The position numbers and the translations under genes are program-made. Below are positions 16,988 to 25,119 of a stretch of DNA of 64,000 nucleotides, piece after piece. Below the pieces are notes generated by a model. It had not been told where the DNA came from and did not search any database. It saw only the letters and a list, made by a program, of their open reading frames with translations. Origin of the DNA: Ketogulonicigenium vulgare WSH-001 (GTDB lineage Bacteria > Pseudomonadota > Alphaproteobacteria > Rhodobacterales > Rhodobacteraceae); the NCBI RefSeq assembly GCF_000223375.1, contig NC_017385.1:178716-242715 (forward strand). Direction: 5' to 3'. The number at the start of each line of letters is the position of its first letter. Position 1 is the stretch's first letter.

Positions 16988-17902
16988 ATGTCCAACCGCC
17001 CGACAGCAGTCTATTTCCTGACCGCAGGCCAAAGCCCGCGCCCCGATCTGATCGCGGATGTGACGCGCGCCTTGCCCCTGCCGATCGAGGCGCATGAAAT
17101 CGGCGCGCTGGATGGGCTATCGCCCGCCGCCATCGCCGCGCTTGCCCCCACGGAGGACGAGGCGCAGATCATGACCTTTGACGCGGGCGGGCAGTGGATC
17201 ACCCTGTCCAAGCCGCGCCTTGCCGCGCGGATGGCCGCGGCGCTGGCGCAGGTGCCGGTCGATCAGCGGCCGCTGGTGGTGATCCTCTCGACCGGCCTTT
17301 TGGGCGATTTCGACACGCCCTTTCCCACCGTGAACGCGCAGCGCGCATTGGAAAGCACCATCAGCGCCCTGGCCGAGATGGGCGAGCAGATCGGCATCAT
17401 CCAGCCGCTGCCGCATCAAGCCGCGTATGAGGCGATCCCCGCGCTATCATCCTATAAAGTCGAGAAAATCGCCGCCCGCATGGGTGATCGCACCGCGCTG
17501 GAACAGGCAGGCCGCGCGCTGTCGCATTGCGCCTTTATTGTGCTCAATGCCGTCAGCTATAGCGCGGCGGATGCCGATATCGTGCGCGCCGCATCTGGTC
17601 GGCGCGTGCTGCTGGCGCGCAAGATCGTCGCCTCGGCGCTGCAATTGCTGCTGTCGACGCGCCGGGCGCCGGGCAGCGATCTTGCGCCGGACCTGCTGTC
17701 GGGCCTGACCCCGCGCCAGCGCCAGGTTCTGCTGCTGATGCCTGAGGGTCTCTCTAGCAAACTGATCGCGCGGCGATTGGGTATCAGCCCCAAAACCGTA
17801 GAAATCCACCGCAGCCAGATCATGCGCCGCCTCAACGTGCGATCCGCGCACGAGCTGATCTTTCTGATCGCCGCGCAACGGAGCGCCGAGGGCGGCATCT
17901 AG
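16988..17902 (+). CDS. AroM-like domain fused to a LuxR-type HTH (putative regulator)
   Basis: A 304-residue two-part protein. Residues about 5-215 resemble the AroM family (FLTAGQSPRPDL, then EIGALDGLSPAAIAALAP, MTFDAGGQWITLSK, VVILSTGLLGDF). Residues about 232-295 are a textbook LuxR-type helix-turn-helix: LTPRQRQVLLLMPEGLS, then KLIARRLGISPKTVEIHRSQ. The start at ATG 16988 is preferred because AAGGG is 9 bases upstream; ATG 16979 is the alternative. It is divergent from DUF917-HyuA and 66 bp before the M20 gene. AroM has no firmly known role; the fusion suggests that here it is a ligand-sensing domain for this cluster. No receiver domain, so it is a one-component regulator. Confidence 0.75.
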   Translation: MSNRPTAVYFLTAGQSPRPDLIADVTRALPLPIEAHEIGALDGLSPAAIAALAPTEDEAQIMTFDAGGQWITLSKPRLAARMAAALAQVPVDQRPLVVILSTGLLGDFDTPFPTVNAQRALESTISALAEMGEQIGIIQPLPHQAAYEAIPALSSYKVEKIAARMGDRTALEQAGRALSHCAFIVLNAVSYSAADADIVRAASGRRVLLARKIVASALQLLLSTRRAPGSDLAPDLLSGLTPRQRQVLLLMPEGLSSKLIARRLGISPKTVEIHRSQIMRRLNVRSAHELIFLIAAQRSAEGGI

Positions 17903-17968
17903 TGGTCTTACCCTATTCCGCCCGCCCGCCATTCGCCCTAGGGTGCGCGCATACGAGAGGACCCCACC

Positions 17969-19180
17969 ATGACGACCACGGTTACAACCGTTCTGAACGA
18001 CCCCCGTTTCAAAGCCGCCGAAGCTGCTCTGCAACAGGGCTACACCCGCTTTGTGGATGAGCTGATCACCCTGACGGAGATCCCCGCCCCGCCGTTCAAA
18101 GAGCAGCGCCGCGCGGCCGCCTATCTGAAAATGATGATCGATGCCGGCCTTGATGACGCCTTTATCGACGATATCGGCAATGTCTGCGGCGTCTTGCGCG
18201 GCGGCCATAACGCCGGCCATGTTGCCGTTGCCGCCCACCTCGACACCGTTTTTCCCGAAGGCACCGATGTCACCGTCCGCCGCGAGGGCACGCGCCTGTT
18301 CGCGCCCGGTGTCGGCGATGACACGCGCGGCCTTGCCACCAATCTGAACATGATCCGCGCGCTGATCGCGGCAGGTATCCGGCCCGCGCGCTCGATCCTG
18401 TTCGTCGGCGATGTCGGCGAAGAGGGCAAAGGCGATCTGCGTGGCATCCGCCACCTGTTCGAACAGGGCCCCTTTAAGGGCCAGATCGAGGCCTTTGTTG
18501 GCGTCGATGGCGATCAGACCGCCCGCATCGTCAACCAGGCCGTCGGCTCGCTGCGCTATCGCGTCACCTTCCGTGGCCCCGGCGGCCATAGCTTTGGGGC
18601 CTTTGGCGTCGTGAACCCCGCCTATGCCATGGCCGCGGTTCTGACCGGCCTCTCGCAGCTTCACCTGCCGACCGAGCCGAAAACCACCGCCACACCCTCG
18701 GTGTTCGGCGGCGGGACCTCGGTCAATGCGACGCCCGAAGCCGTCTGGTTCGAACTTGACCTGCGCTCGGTCTCGGCCACGGAACTCACGCGCATCGACC
18801 GCGCATTCCGCGCGCTGCTGGATCAGGCGGTCGCGGCGGAAAACGCACGCGGGCAAACCCATGCGGGTGTGATCTCGGTCGAATTGCAAAATATCGGCAA
18901 CCGCCCTGCGGGCCTGTGCGATCCGGCCTCGGATATCGTGGCCGCCAGCCTTGAAGCCGCCCGCGCCTATGGGTTCGACGCCGAATTGCGCGCCTCCTCG
19001 ACCGATGCGAATATTCCGATCAGCCTTGGCGTGCCTGCCGTTTGCATGGGGCACGGCGCCGATGACAACACCCGCGCCCATTCACTGGAAGAAAACATCG
19101 ATGTGGCCGAGGATAAAGTGATGCGGTCGCAATCCGCGATCCTTGCCACCATTCTGGCCGTCGCTGGCATCGCCGAATAA
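17969..19180 (+). CDS. M20-family metallopeptidase/amidohydrolase
   Basis: A 403-residue zinc-dependent hydrolase of the ArgE/PepT/carboxypeptidase G2 group. Metal and catalytic residues: His90-x-Asp92 (AAHLDT), Asp117/118 in GVGDDTRG, Glu151-Glu152 (GDVGEEGKGD), and a C-terminal His in CMGHGADDNT. The dimerisation domain is around 190-310 (GPGGHSFGAFG). It would hydrolyse an N-terminal, N-acyl or N-carbamoyl amide bond, a plausible step after opening of a cyclic amide by the HyuA-type enzymes. It ends convergent with HyuB; a bidirectional hairpin separates them. Confidence 0.9.
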   Translation: MTTTVTTVLNDPRFKAAEAALQQGYTRFVDELITLTEIPAPPFKEQRRAAAYLKMMIDAGLDDAFIDDIGNVCGVLRGGHNAGHVAVAAHLDTVFPEGTDVTVRREGTRLFAPGVGDDTRGLATNLNMIRALIAAGIRPARSILFVGDVGEEGKGDLRGIRHLFEQGPFKGQIEAFVGVDGDQTARIVNQAVGSLRYRVTFRGPGGHSFGAFGVVNPAYAMAAVLTGLSQLHLPTEPKTTATPSVFGGGTSVNATPEAVWFELDLRSVSATELTRIDRAFRALLDQAVAAENARGQTHAGVISVELQNIGNRPAGLCDPASDIVAASLEAARAYGFDAELRASSTDANIPISLGVPAVCMGHGADDNTRAHSLEENIDVAEDKVMRSQSAILATILAVAGIAE

Positions 19181-19183
19181 TGT

Positions 19184-19214
19184 AAATGCCGCCCCCGTCA
19201 CTGGGGGCGGCATT
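19184..19214. terminator. bidirectional terminator between M20 gene and hyuB
   Basis: AATGCCGCCCCC and GGGGGCGGCATT form a 12-bp perfect stem around GTCACT. It occupies almost all of the 37 bp between the two convergent genes. Confidence 0.85.
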
Positions 19215-19217
19215 CCT

Positions 19218-20846
19218 TTAGATATCAAGGCCGTAGATATCTCGTGCGGCCGCCTCGGAAATCCGACCCTCGCGCAGATCGCGACGCACCAGATCACGGT
19301 CGCGCTGGCGCGGATCGCCAAAGCCGCCGCCGCCCGATGTGACTGCCGCCGCCTTTTGACCGTCCTCCAGCATACCGTTACGCGCCGATAGCGGCTTTAC
19401 GCCCTCGCCCAGTTCAATCCGCGCAAGGCCGCCCGGCGCACCGCCATCCAGACCCCAAGCCGGGATGCGGTTCAGCGGCCCGCCAAGGTTCACCGTCGCC
19501 TGATGACCGGTGGGCGAGATGCGGCGCCGGATCGCCATGCCGCCGCGATATTGCCCCGCGCCGCCAGAATCCTGCACCAGCTCGTAAACATCGACCGACA
19601 GCGGATATTCACTCTCCAGCGCCTCGACGGGGATATTGGCGGAATTGGTGCTGTTCACATGCACCCCGTCCAGCCCGTCCAGCCGCTGGCGCGCGCCCAT
19701 GCCGCCGCCCATGCTTTCGTTATAGACATAGAACTTGCCATTGCGCGGGTTGGTGCCACTGACCGTCTGCACGGTGACACCCGTCGATCCCGCAGGCACC
19801 CGATCCGCCAGCACCGGCGCGAGCGCGGCGAACATCATGTCGATCAGCCGCTGCGAGATATCGTGACGGCTGTAAACGGCGGCGGGTGCGGTCGCATTCA
19901 CCACCGATCCCGCAGGCGCGGTGATCGACAAGGCGCGATGGAAACCGGCATTCGCGGGCGTTGCGGGATCGATCAGCGTTTTCACCACGAAATAGACGCA
20001 GGCCTGCAGCGCGGTGAACACCATATTCATCCCAGACCGCGTTTGCGGCGGACAACCGGTAAAGTCGAACAAAGCCTCATCGCCCTTGATCTCGATCGCG
20101 ACCGACAGGTTCAAAAGCTCCGGCCAAAGGCTGGTATCGAAATCATGCGAAAAGGCATAGCGCCCATCAGGGATCGCACTGATACCGGCGCGGGCCATAC
20201 GCTCGGAATAATCCAGCAATTGCGCGCTGGCCGCATCGACCGTTGCCGCGCCATAGCGGGTGTACAGCGCCTGCATCCGCTGCACGCCCAGCCGGTTCGA
20301 GGCCATCTGCGCACGAAAATCGCTGACGCGCTCCTCGGGCACCTGACAGTTCAACAGCAGGAAATCGAGGATATCTTGCTGGATCACGCCCGCGCGATAC
20401 AGACGGATCGGCGGGATACGCGGCCCCTCTTGGAAAATATGCGCATGGCCGCGGTCGACGAAATCGGAATGGTGCGCGATATTCGCAACCCAAGCGACAA
20501 TCGCGCCCTGGGCGAACACCGGCTCGAAAAAGACGATATCGTTCAAATGCGTGCCGCCGCCGGTATAGGCGTCGTTGCCGATGAACACATCGCCCTCGAC
20601 CACGGTGGACAGGTCCGTGCGCGACAGCACCGCCTCGGCGATACCCAGCAGCGATCCCATATGCAGCGGGATCTGCTGCGCCTGCGCGATCAGGCGGCCG
20701 CGCGTGTCAAACACCGCCGCCGAACAATCGCCGCGCTCTTTGATATTGGCGGAATAAGAGGCCCGCATCAGCGCGCGGCCCATCTCCTCGACCACAGTGG
20801 ACAGCGCATTGCCGATGACTTCGACGGTAATCGGATCAAGCTTCAT
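19218..20846 (-). CDS. HyuB-like hydantoinase/oxoprolinase B subunit
   Basis: A 542-residue protein of the hydantoinase B family: N-terminal MKLDPITVEVIGNALSTVVE, ERGDCSAAVFDTRGRLIAQA, the metal-site region HLNDIVFFEP, and C-terminal SGGGGFGDP. The start at ATG 20846 overlaps the hyuA stop by 11 bp; an upstream in-frame start at 20861 is less likely. HyuA and HyuB of this type make heteromeric ATP-dependent enzymes such as 5-oxoprolinase, N-methylhydantoinase, caprolactamase, or acetone/acetophenone carboxylase. No gamma subunit of the carboxylases is seen, which favours a hydrolase. Confidence 0.92.
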   Translation of the reverse strand: MKLDPITVEVIGNALSTVVEEMGRALMRASYSANIKERGDCSAAVFDTRGRLIAQAQQIPLHMGSLLGIAEAVLSRTDLSTVVEGDVFIGNDAYTGGGTHLNDIVFFEPVFAQGAIVAWVANIAHHSDFVDRGHAHIFQEGPRIPPIRLYRAGVIQQDILDFLLLNCQVPEERVSDFRAQMASNRLGVQRMQALYTRYGAATVDAASAQLLDYSERMARAGISAIPDGRYAFSHDFDTSLWPELLNLSVAIEIKGDEALFDFTGCPPQTRSGMNMVFTALQACVYFVVKTLIDPATPANAGFHRALSITAPAGSVVNATAPAAVYSRHDISQRLIDMMFAALAPVLADRVPAGSTGVTVQTVSGTNPRNGKFYVYNESMGGGMGARQRLDGLDGVHVNSTNSANIPVEALESEYPLSVDVYELVQDSGGAGQYRGGMAIRRRISPTGHQATVNLGGPLNRIPAWGLDGGAPGGLARIELGEGVKPLSARNGMLEDGQKAAAVTSGGGGFGDPRQRDRDLVRRDLREGRISEAAARDIYGLDI

Positions 20847-22917
20847 CGGCATCCTCGGCAATCACAAGGTTCAGATAGGGGTCGATGGTGACGGTCTGGC
20901 CGTCCAGCACCAGCGTGGTGCTATCCATCTGGTTCAGGATCGCCGGGCCTTTCACCACATGGCCGGGCTGCAACTGCGCCCGATCATAGAGGGGCAGCGC
21001 CGCGAAAGTGCCACGCTCTGGCAACCAGACATCGCGCGTGCCGGTGATGGCGGCGCTGGCGGGGCCGGTTGCTGGCTCCTCGGCCGACAGGCGCGCGCGC
21101 GGCACATGGCCGGTCGCGGCAAGGCGCAGCGCGATGATATCGATTGGCTCATCGGGGAAGGCATAGCCATAGACTTGGCGATGCGCCTCGGCAAAGCCCT
21201 CGCGCAGTGCAGCGACAGTCGCATCTGTGATCGGACCTGCGGGACAATCGACCGGCAGTTCAAAGCCTTGGCCGCGATAGCGCATGTCTAGGCTGCGCTG
21301 GGTGGCGCGGTCGGCATCCGCAATGCCCTGCTGCGCAAACCAGCCCTCGGCGCGGGCCTCCAGCGTGGCAAAGCTTTCGGCCACAGCGCCCAGCCCCTCG
21401 GCATCCAGCCGGATGCGCCGCCCCAGTGCGAAATGCGTCTTTAGATCGGTCAGCAGCAGACCCATCGAACACATGATGCCCGGATTGCGCGGCACCAGCA
21501 GGCGCGGCATGTCCAACTCACGTGCAAGGCGCGCCGCGTGCAAGGGGCCTGCGCCGCCAAAGGCCATCAGCGCATAATCACGCGGATCATAGCCGCGCTC
21601 GACCGACACGACGCGGATCGCCTTGGCCATATTCGCCGTCGCGACCGCGATAATGCCCTGCGCCGTCTCCATCAGACCCATGCCAAGGCGGTCTGCCAGC
21701 GCTTGGATCGCATCCACCGCAGCCTGACGATCAATCGGCAAACGCCCATCCAGCAGATGCGTCGGATGCAGCACACCCAGCACCACATTGGCGTCGGTCA
21801 CGGTCGGCTCGGTATTGCCCTTGCCATAACAGACCGGGCCGGGCACCGCGCCTGCGCTTTGCGGCCCGACCTTCAGGTGGCCGCCCGCGTCGATCCAGGC
21901 GATCGAGCCGCCGCCTGCACCAACCGCGTGAATATCCAGCATCGGCACTTTGATCGGATGGCCGTGCACCACCGCATCCGTCACCAATTGCGGCCGCCCC
22001 TTGTCGATCAGCGCCACATCGGACGACGTGCCGCCCATATCAAACGTGATGACATCGGGGAAACCTGCCGCGCCCGCAATCTCTAGCGCGCCCATGACGC
22101 CCGCCGCAGGGCCAGACAGTACGGTGCGTACCGGATACATCGCGGCCTCGGCGGCGGAAATCACGCCGCCATTGCTTTGGGTCAGGCGCGGCTCGGGCTG
22201 AACGCCAATCGCCTGCAAACGCGGCCGCAGCCGGTCAAGGTAACGCTTCATCACCGGCCCCAGCGCAGCGTTCACCACGGTGGTCGAGAACCGTTCAAAC
22301 TCGCGATACTCGGGCGCGACATCGGCAGAGGAGGCGATGAACACGCCCGGCAATTCCTCGGCCAGAATGCGGGCAACGGTTTCTTCGTGATCGGGGTAAA
22401 GATAGGCGAAGAGGAATCCGATGGCGACAGATTCCACACCCTCGGCGCGCAAGGTGGCGGCGCGGGCGCGCACCTCGGCCTCGTCCAGCAGGATGCGGAC
22501 CGAGCCGTCGAAATTCACCCGCTCAGAGAGTTCCAACCGCAGATCGCGAGGGGCCAGCGGCGGCGTTTTCACCTGCTGCAGATCATAAAGATCCGGCCGC
22601 ATCTGGCGGCGGATCTCGATCACATCGCGAAAGCCTTGCGTCGTCAGCATCGCGGTTTTCGCGAATTTGCCGGTGATCAGCGCATTGGTCGCAACCGTGG
22701 TGCCATGGCCGACATAGGCCACCTCGTCAGGCGTGCGCCCATAGGCGGCCAACCCCTCGGCGATGCCGGTGGCAATCGCCTCGGACGGGTCGGCATTGGT
22801 GCTGGAGACTTTCCACACCGAGAGCTTGCCCGTTGCGGGGTCGTAAATTGAAATATCGGTGAATGTGCCGCCGGTATCGGCGCCGACGCGCAGGCTGGGG
22901 ATTTTATCTGCCATCAT
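20836..22917 (-). CDS. HyuA-like hydantoinase/oxoprolinase A subunit
   Basis: A 693-residue ASKHA-type ATPase subunit. Motifs: VGADTGGTFTDISIYD at the N-terminus, GHGTTVATNALI, TFDMGGTSSDVALI in the middle and YALMAFGGAGPLHAARLARE in the ATPase core. Full length for the hydantoinase A/5-oxoprolinase family, in contrast to the short copy at 14285. Start ATG 22917 is one base after the stop of the CMD-domain gene (22919-22921); ATG 22914 is possible. It would phosphorylate the lactam or imide to drive hydrolysis with HyuB. Both are in an operon with two AhpD-like proteins read from about 23939. Confidence 0.92.
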   Translation of the reverse strand: MMADKIPSLRVGADTGGTFTDISIYDPATGKLSVWKVSSTNADPSEAIATGIAEGLAAYGRTPDEVAYVGHGTTVATNALITGKFAKTAMLTTQGFRDVIEIRRQMRPDLYDLQQVKTPPLAPRDLRLELSERVNFDGSVRILLDEAEVRARAATLRAEGVESVAIGFLFAYLYPDHEETVARILAEELPGVFIASSADVAPEYREFERFSTTVVNAALGPVMKRYLDRLRPRLQAIGVQPEPRLTQSNGGVISAAEAAMYPVRTVLSGPAAGVMGALEIAGAAGFPDVITFDMGGTSSDVALIDKGRPQLVTDAVVHGHPIKVPMLDIHAVGAGGGSIAWIDAGGHLKVGPQSAGAVPGPVCYGKGNTEPTVTDANVVLGVLHPTHLLDGRLPIDRQAAVDAIQALADRLGMGLMETAQGIIAVATANMAKAIRVVSVERGYDPRDYALMAFGGAGPLHAARLARELDMPRLLVPRNPGIMCSMGLLLTDLKTHFALGRRIRLDAEGLGAVAESFATLEARAEGWFAQQGIADADRATQRSLDMRYRGQGFELPVDCPAGPITDATVAALREGFAEAHRQVYGYAFPDEPIDIIALRLAATGHVPRARLSAEEPATGPASAAITGTRDVWLPERGTFAALPLYDRAQLQPGHVVKGPAILNQMDSTTLVLDGQTVTIDPYLNLVIAEDADEA

Positions 22918-22918
22918 C

Positions 22919-23497
22919 TTACTTCGTTGCGGTGCCAGCCGGAACGGCGTGGCCAAGAACATGCATCAGCCGGTTCGCCCAGCCAAAAATTGAAACGGCA
23001 TGGATCAGGTCCGACACATCCGATGTCGAAAATCCGTGATCCAGCAGGGCCTGCACCTGCGCGCGCGTCGCGCCTGCGGGCGTTTGGGTCAGCGCGCGGG
23101 AAAAGTCGATCACCGCGCGGATTTTCGGCTCGAACGTACCGTCCATGCCGCGGGTATAAAGCTCTTTCACCACATCATTGCGCCCCGACAGACGGTCATA
23201 GCGCCGCGCGTGGACGGATGCGCAGTAAACGCATTTATTCACGGCAGACGCCACCAGCGCCCCCAGCTCGCGCCATTCATTCGATAGCCCTCCCTCATCA
23301 TACATGATCTGGTTATAGAGGACAGTCCGCGCCGCATAGCTTTCGGGATCATGCGCCAGCGTACGCACATAGGGCGAGACCTTGCCACCCGAGGGCGTGA
23401 CCTGCATCGCCTCTAGCTGCGCGGGGGTCGCATCCTCCATCGCCAGCGGCTCAAGATAGGGCTGCCACGCAAGGGCTTTAACGGTAAAAGCGGCCAT
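22919..23497 (-). CDS. AhpD-like CMD-domain protein with CxxC (Avi_7169-like)
   Basis: A 192-residue protein of the alkylhydroperoxidase D/carboxymuconolactone decarboxylase fold. It has the redox motif CVYCASVHAR (Cys89, Cys92, His96) of peroxidase-type members. The start at ATG 23497 lies one base after the stop of the preceding CMD gene; the frame is open further upstream but overlaps that gene. To my recollection it matches the alkylhydroperoxidase subfamily named after Avi_7169, whose genes are usually paired with the Avi_7170-like type next to peptide-type ABC transporters, as here. The substrate is unknown; peroxide or disulfide reduction is possible. Confidence 0.8.
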   Translation of the reverse strand: MAAFTVKALAWQPYLEPLAMEDATPAQLEAMQVTPSGGKVSPYVRTLAHDPESYAARTVLYNQIMYDEGGLSNEWRELGALVASAVNKCVYCASVHARRYDRLSGRNDVVKELYTRGMDGTFEPKIRAVIDFSRALTQTPAGATRAQVQALLDHGFSTSDVSDLIHAVSIFGWANRLMHVLGHAVPAGTATK

Positions 23498-23498
23498 T

Positions 23499-23939
23499 TC
23501 AGAACCCCTCCAGCAGCGCATGACCCTGACGGATGCGGGTCTCGTAATTGATAAAGGCCACCAGCTCCGACAATGCGATGATCTGCGGCACCGAAAGACC
23601 GGCGGCGACCAGCGCGTCGATATCGCCGCGCGTCGCATCGGCGGGATGGCTGGTGATGTGGTCGCAGTGGCGCGCCATCGCGGCGGCCCCAGCATCCCCC
23701 AGATCACTGGGCAGCGCGCCCTGCGCGATTTGCAGCGCCAGCCCGTCCAGACCGGCGCGATAGGCCGCCGCCATCTCGGCCTGACCAATCAGCACGCACA
23801 TCCGCGCAGCCAGCCCCGCGCGCAACTGCGGCGCCAGCCCCAGATCATCGCGCGGCTGAATGACCGAGGCGCGGCATGCATCGGTACTGTCGCGGAAACT
23901 GGCGCGCTGGGGCACCTCGGGAAAGGCAAGATCGGCCAT
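23499..23939 (-). CDS. CMD-domain protein without CxxC (Avi_7170-like)
   Basis: A 146-residue helical protein with the carboxymuconolactone decarboxylase-like core (RHCDHITSHPADATRGDID, then LSVPQIIALSELVAFINYETR) but without the CxxC redox pair. It is the first gene of the operon CMD-CMD-hyuA-hyuB. The start at ATG 23939 gives the family-like N-terminus; the extension to 24125 runs into the divergent LysR gene and is rejected. It resembles the Avi_7170-like partner of the preceding protein, and the two may form a heteromeric complex. The reaction is unknown. Confidence 0.75.
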   Translation of the reverse strand: MADLAFPEVPQRASFRDSTDACRASVIQPRDDLGLAPQLRAGLAARMCVLIGQAEMAAAYRAGLDGLALQIAQGALPSDLGDAGAAAMARHCDHITSHPADATRGDIDALVAAGLSVPQIIALSELVAFINYETRIRQGHALLEGF

Positions 23940-23995
23940 GATACTGCGACGTCCTTTTACTTTACTTATTCGGATATCGAATTTGTTACGCTGTT

Positions 23996-24021
23996 GAATG
24001 TCAATATAGGATGAAACATTC
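23996..24021. promoter_or_regulatory. inverted repeat in the CMD/LysR divergent promoter
   Basis: GAATGT (23996-24001) and ACATTC (24016-24021) form a perfect 6-bp inverted repeat separated by 14 bases, a spacing compatible with a LysR-type binding site. It is about 60 bp upstream of the CMD start at 23939. A second imperfect dyad, TTCGGATATCGAA, is nearer to that start (about 23969-23982). Confidence 0.35.
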
Positions 24022-24066
24022 CGCTTGTGTAGCCGCGCTTTCGCTGAACGAATGGGCAGACAGATG

Positions 24067-24098
24067 TAACAATCAGATTCAGTAACAATCAGATTCAG
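24067..24098. repeat. perfect 16-bp tandem direct repeat
   Basis: Two head-to-tail copies of TAACAATCAGATTCAG at 24067-24082 and 24083-24098, ending 16 bases before the LysR start. Either a duplicated regulator half-site or a slippage duplication in the leader; nothing else in the window repeats it that I can see. Confidence 0.9.
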
Positions 24099-24114
24099 GC
24101 ACGCAGGACATATG

Positions 24115-25086
24115 ATGGCAGGCAACTCCCTTTTCGATCTTCGGCAACTCGAGGCCTATGCCGCCGTCATTTCGACCGGATCGGTCACCGGCGCTGCCAA
24201 AGTGATCGGCAAATCGCAACCCGTCGTCACCCGCCTGATCCAGGACCTCGAGGCCGACGTCGGCTTTCCCCTGTTCGCCCGCCACGGTCGCCGCATCACG
24301 CCCACGCAAAACGGCAGCCTGTTCTATCGCGAGGTCGAGCGTCTGCTGGCCGATGCGCATCGCACCCGCCAGCGTGCCGCCGACCTGTCACACCGGCAAA
24401 TCGGCTCGGTCGCACTGGCCGCGACGGCCACGATGGCGGCGTCCATTGTGCCGCGCGCGCTAAAGGGCCTGCGCGATCAGGGCTATGCGCCCAAAGAAAT
24501 CGTGCTGCGCAGCCAGACCTCGGAAGAGGTCATCCAATCCGTCGCCGCCCGACAGGCTGATATCGGCATCGCCAGCCTGCCCCTCGACCACCCCGCCCTC
24601 GAGGTGCAATGGATCGCCGAGGCCTCATGCGTCTGCGTCTTGCACGAGGATGACCCGCTGGCGGCGCTTGATGTCATCGACCTTTCCGCCCTCGCCGGAC
24701 GCCCGATCATCACGCTGCTGAACCCTTACCGCGTGCTGGGCCGGATTTCCGCCGCGCTGCATGATATCGAACCCGAAAGCGTCATCCGCACCAATTCCTC
24801 GACCACGGCGCTGAATATGGTCAGCGCGGGGCTGGGCGTTGCGATCTTAGAGCCCGTCTCGCCCATCGGGCAACGGTTTGCCAATACCGTGGTGCGGCCG
24901 CTGTCGGTGTCGATCCCCTATTACTGGGGCATCGTGACCCCGGTGGGTCTGCCCGAATCCCCGATCATCCAACCGCTTGTCGAAGCGCTGATCACCGCAT
25001 CCCAGATGGATATGCCCGGCTTTCGCATCCGCGACGTGCGCGAGACGGAAAGCATCCTGAAAAATATCTTTACGGCACCAGAATAA
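24115..25086 (+). CDS. LysR-family transcriptional regulator
   Basis: A 323-residue regulator with the N-terminal LysR helix-turn-helix (FDLRQLEAYAAVISTGSVTG, then AAKVIGKSQPVVTRLIQDLE) and a periplasmic-binding-like effector domain. The start at ATG 24115 is 6 bases after AGGA; ATG 24112 is the alternative but too close. It is divergent from the CMD-hyuAB operon and convergent with the family 5 binding protein, so it is the natural candidate to control both. The promoter region between it and the CMD gene contains a dyad and a 16-bp tandem repeat. Confidence 0.92.
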   Translation: MAGNSLFDLRQLEAYAAVISTGSVTGAAKVIGKSQPVVTRLIQDLEADVGFPLFARHGRRITPTQNGSLFYREVERLLADAHRTRQRAADLSHRQIGSVALAATATMAASIVPRALKGLRDQGYAPKEIVLRSQTSEEVIQSVAARQADIGIASLPLDHPALEVQWIAEASCVCVLHEDDPLAALDVIDLSALAGRPIITLLNPYRVLGRISAALHDIEPESVIRTNSSTTALNMVSAGLGVAILEPVSPIGQRFANTVVRPLSVSIPYYWGIVTPVGLPESPIIQPLVEALITASQMDMPGFRIRDVRETESILKNIFTAPE

Positions 25087-25092
25087 CGGATG

Positions 25093-25115
25093 CCCCGGCG
25101 CAAGGCCGGGGCGTC
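25093..25115. terminator. hairpin between lysR and binding-protein gene
   Basis: GCCCCGGC (25093-25100) and GCCGGGGC (25106-25113) form an 8-bp perfect stem, extendable by one A-T pair across a T-G wobble. It lies in the 33-bp gap between convergent genes; no long T-run, so efficiency is uncertain. Confidence 0.6.
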
Positions 25116-25119
25116 TTGC

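Noticed and set aside
19503..20891. 462-residue plus-strand open frame inside hyuB
   Set aside because: Antisense shadow of a strongly conserved gene; no motifs.
20836..22917. Acetone or acetophenone carboxylase identity for HyuA/HyuB
   Set aside because: No third (gamma) subunit gene or carboxylase-specific partner is adjacent; the surrounding M20 and CMD genes fit amide hydrolysis better, though it is not excluded.
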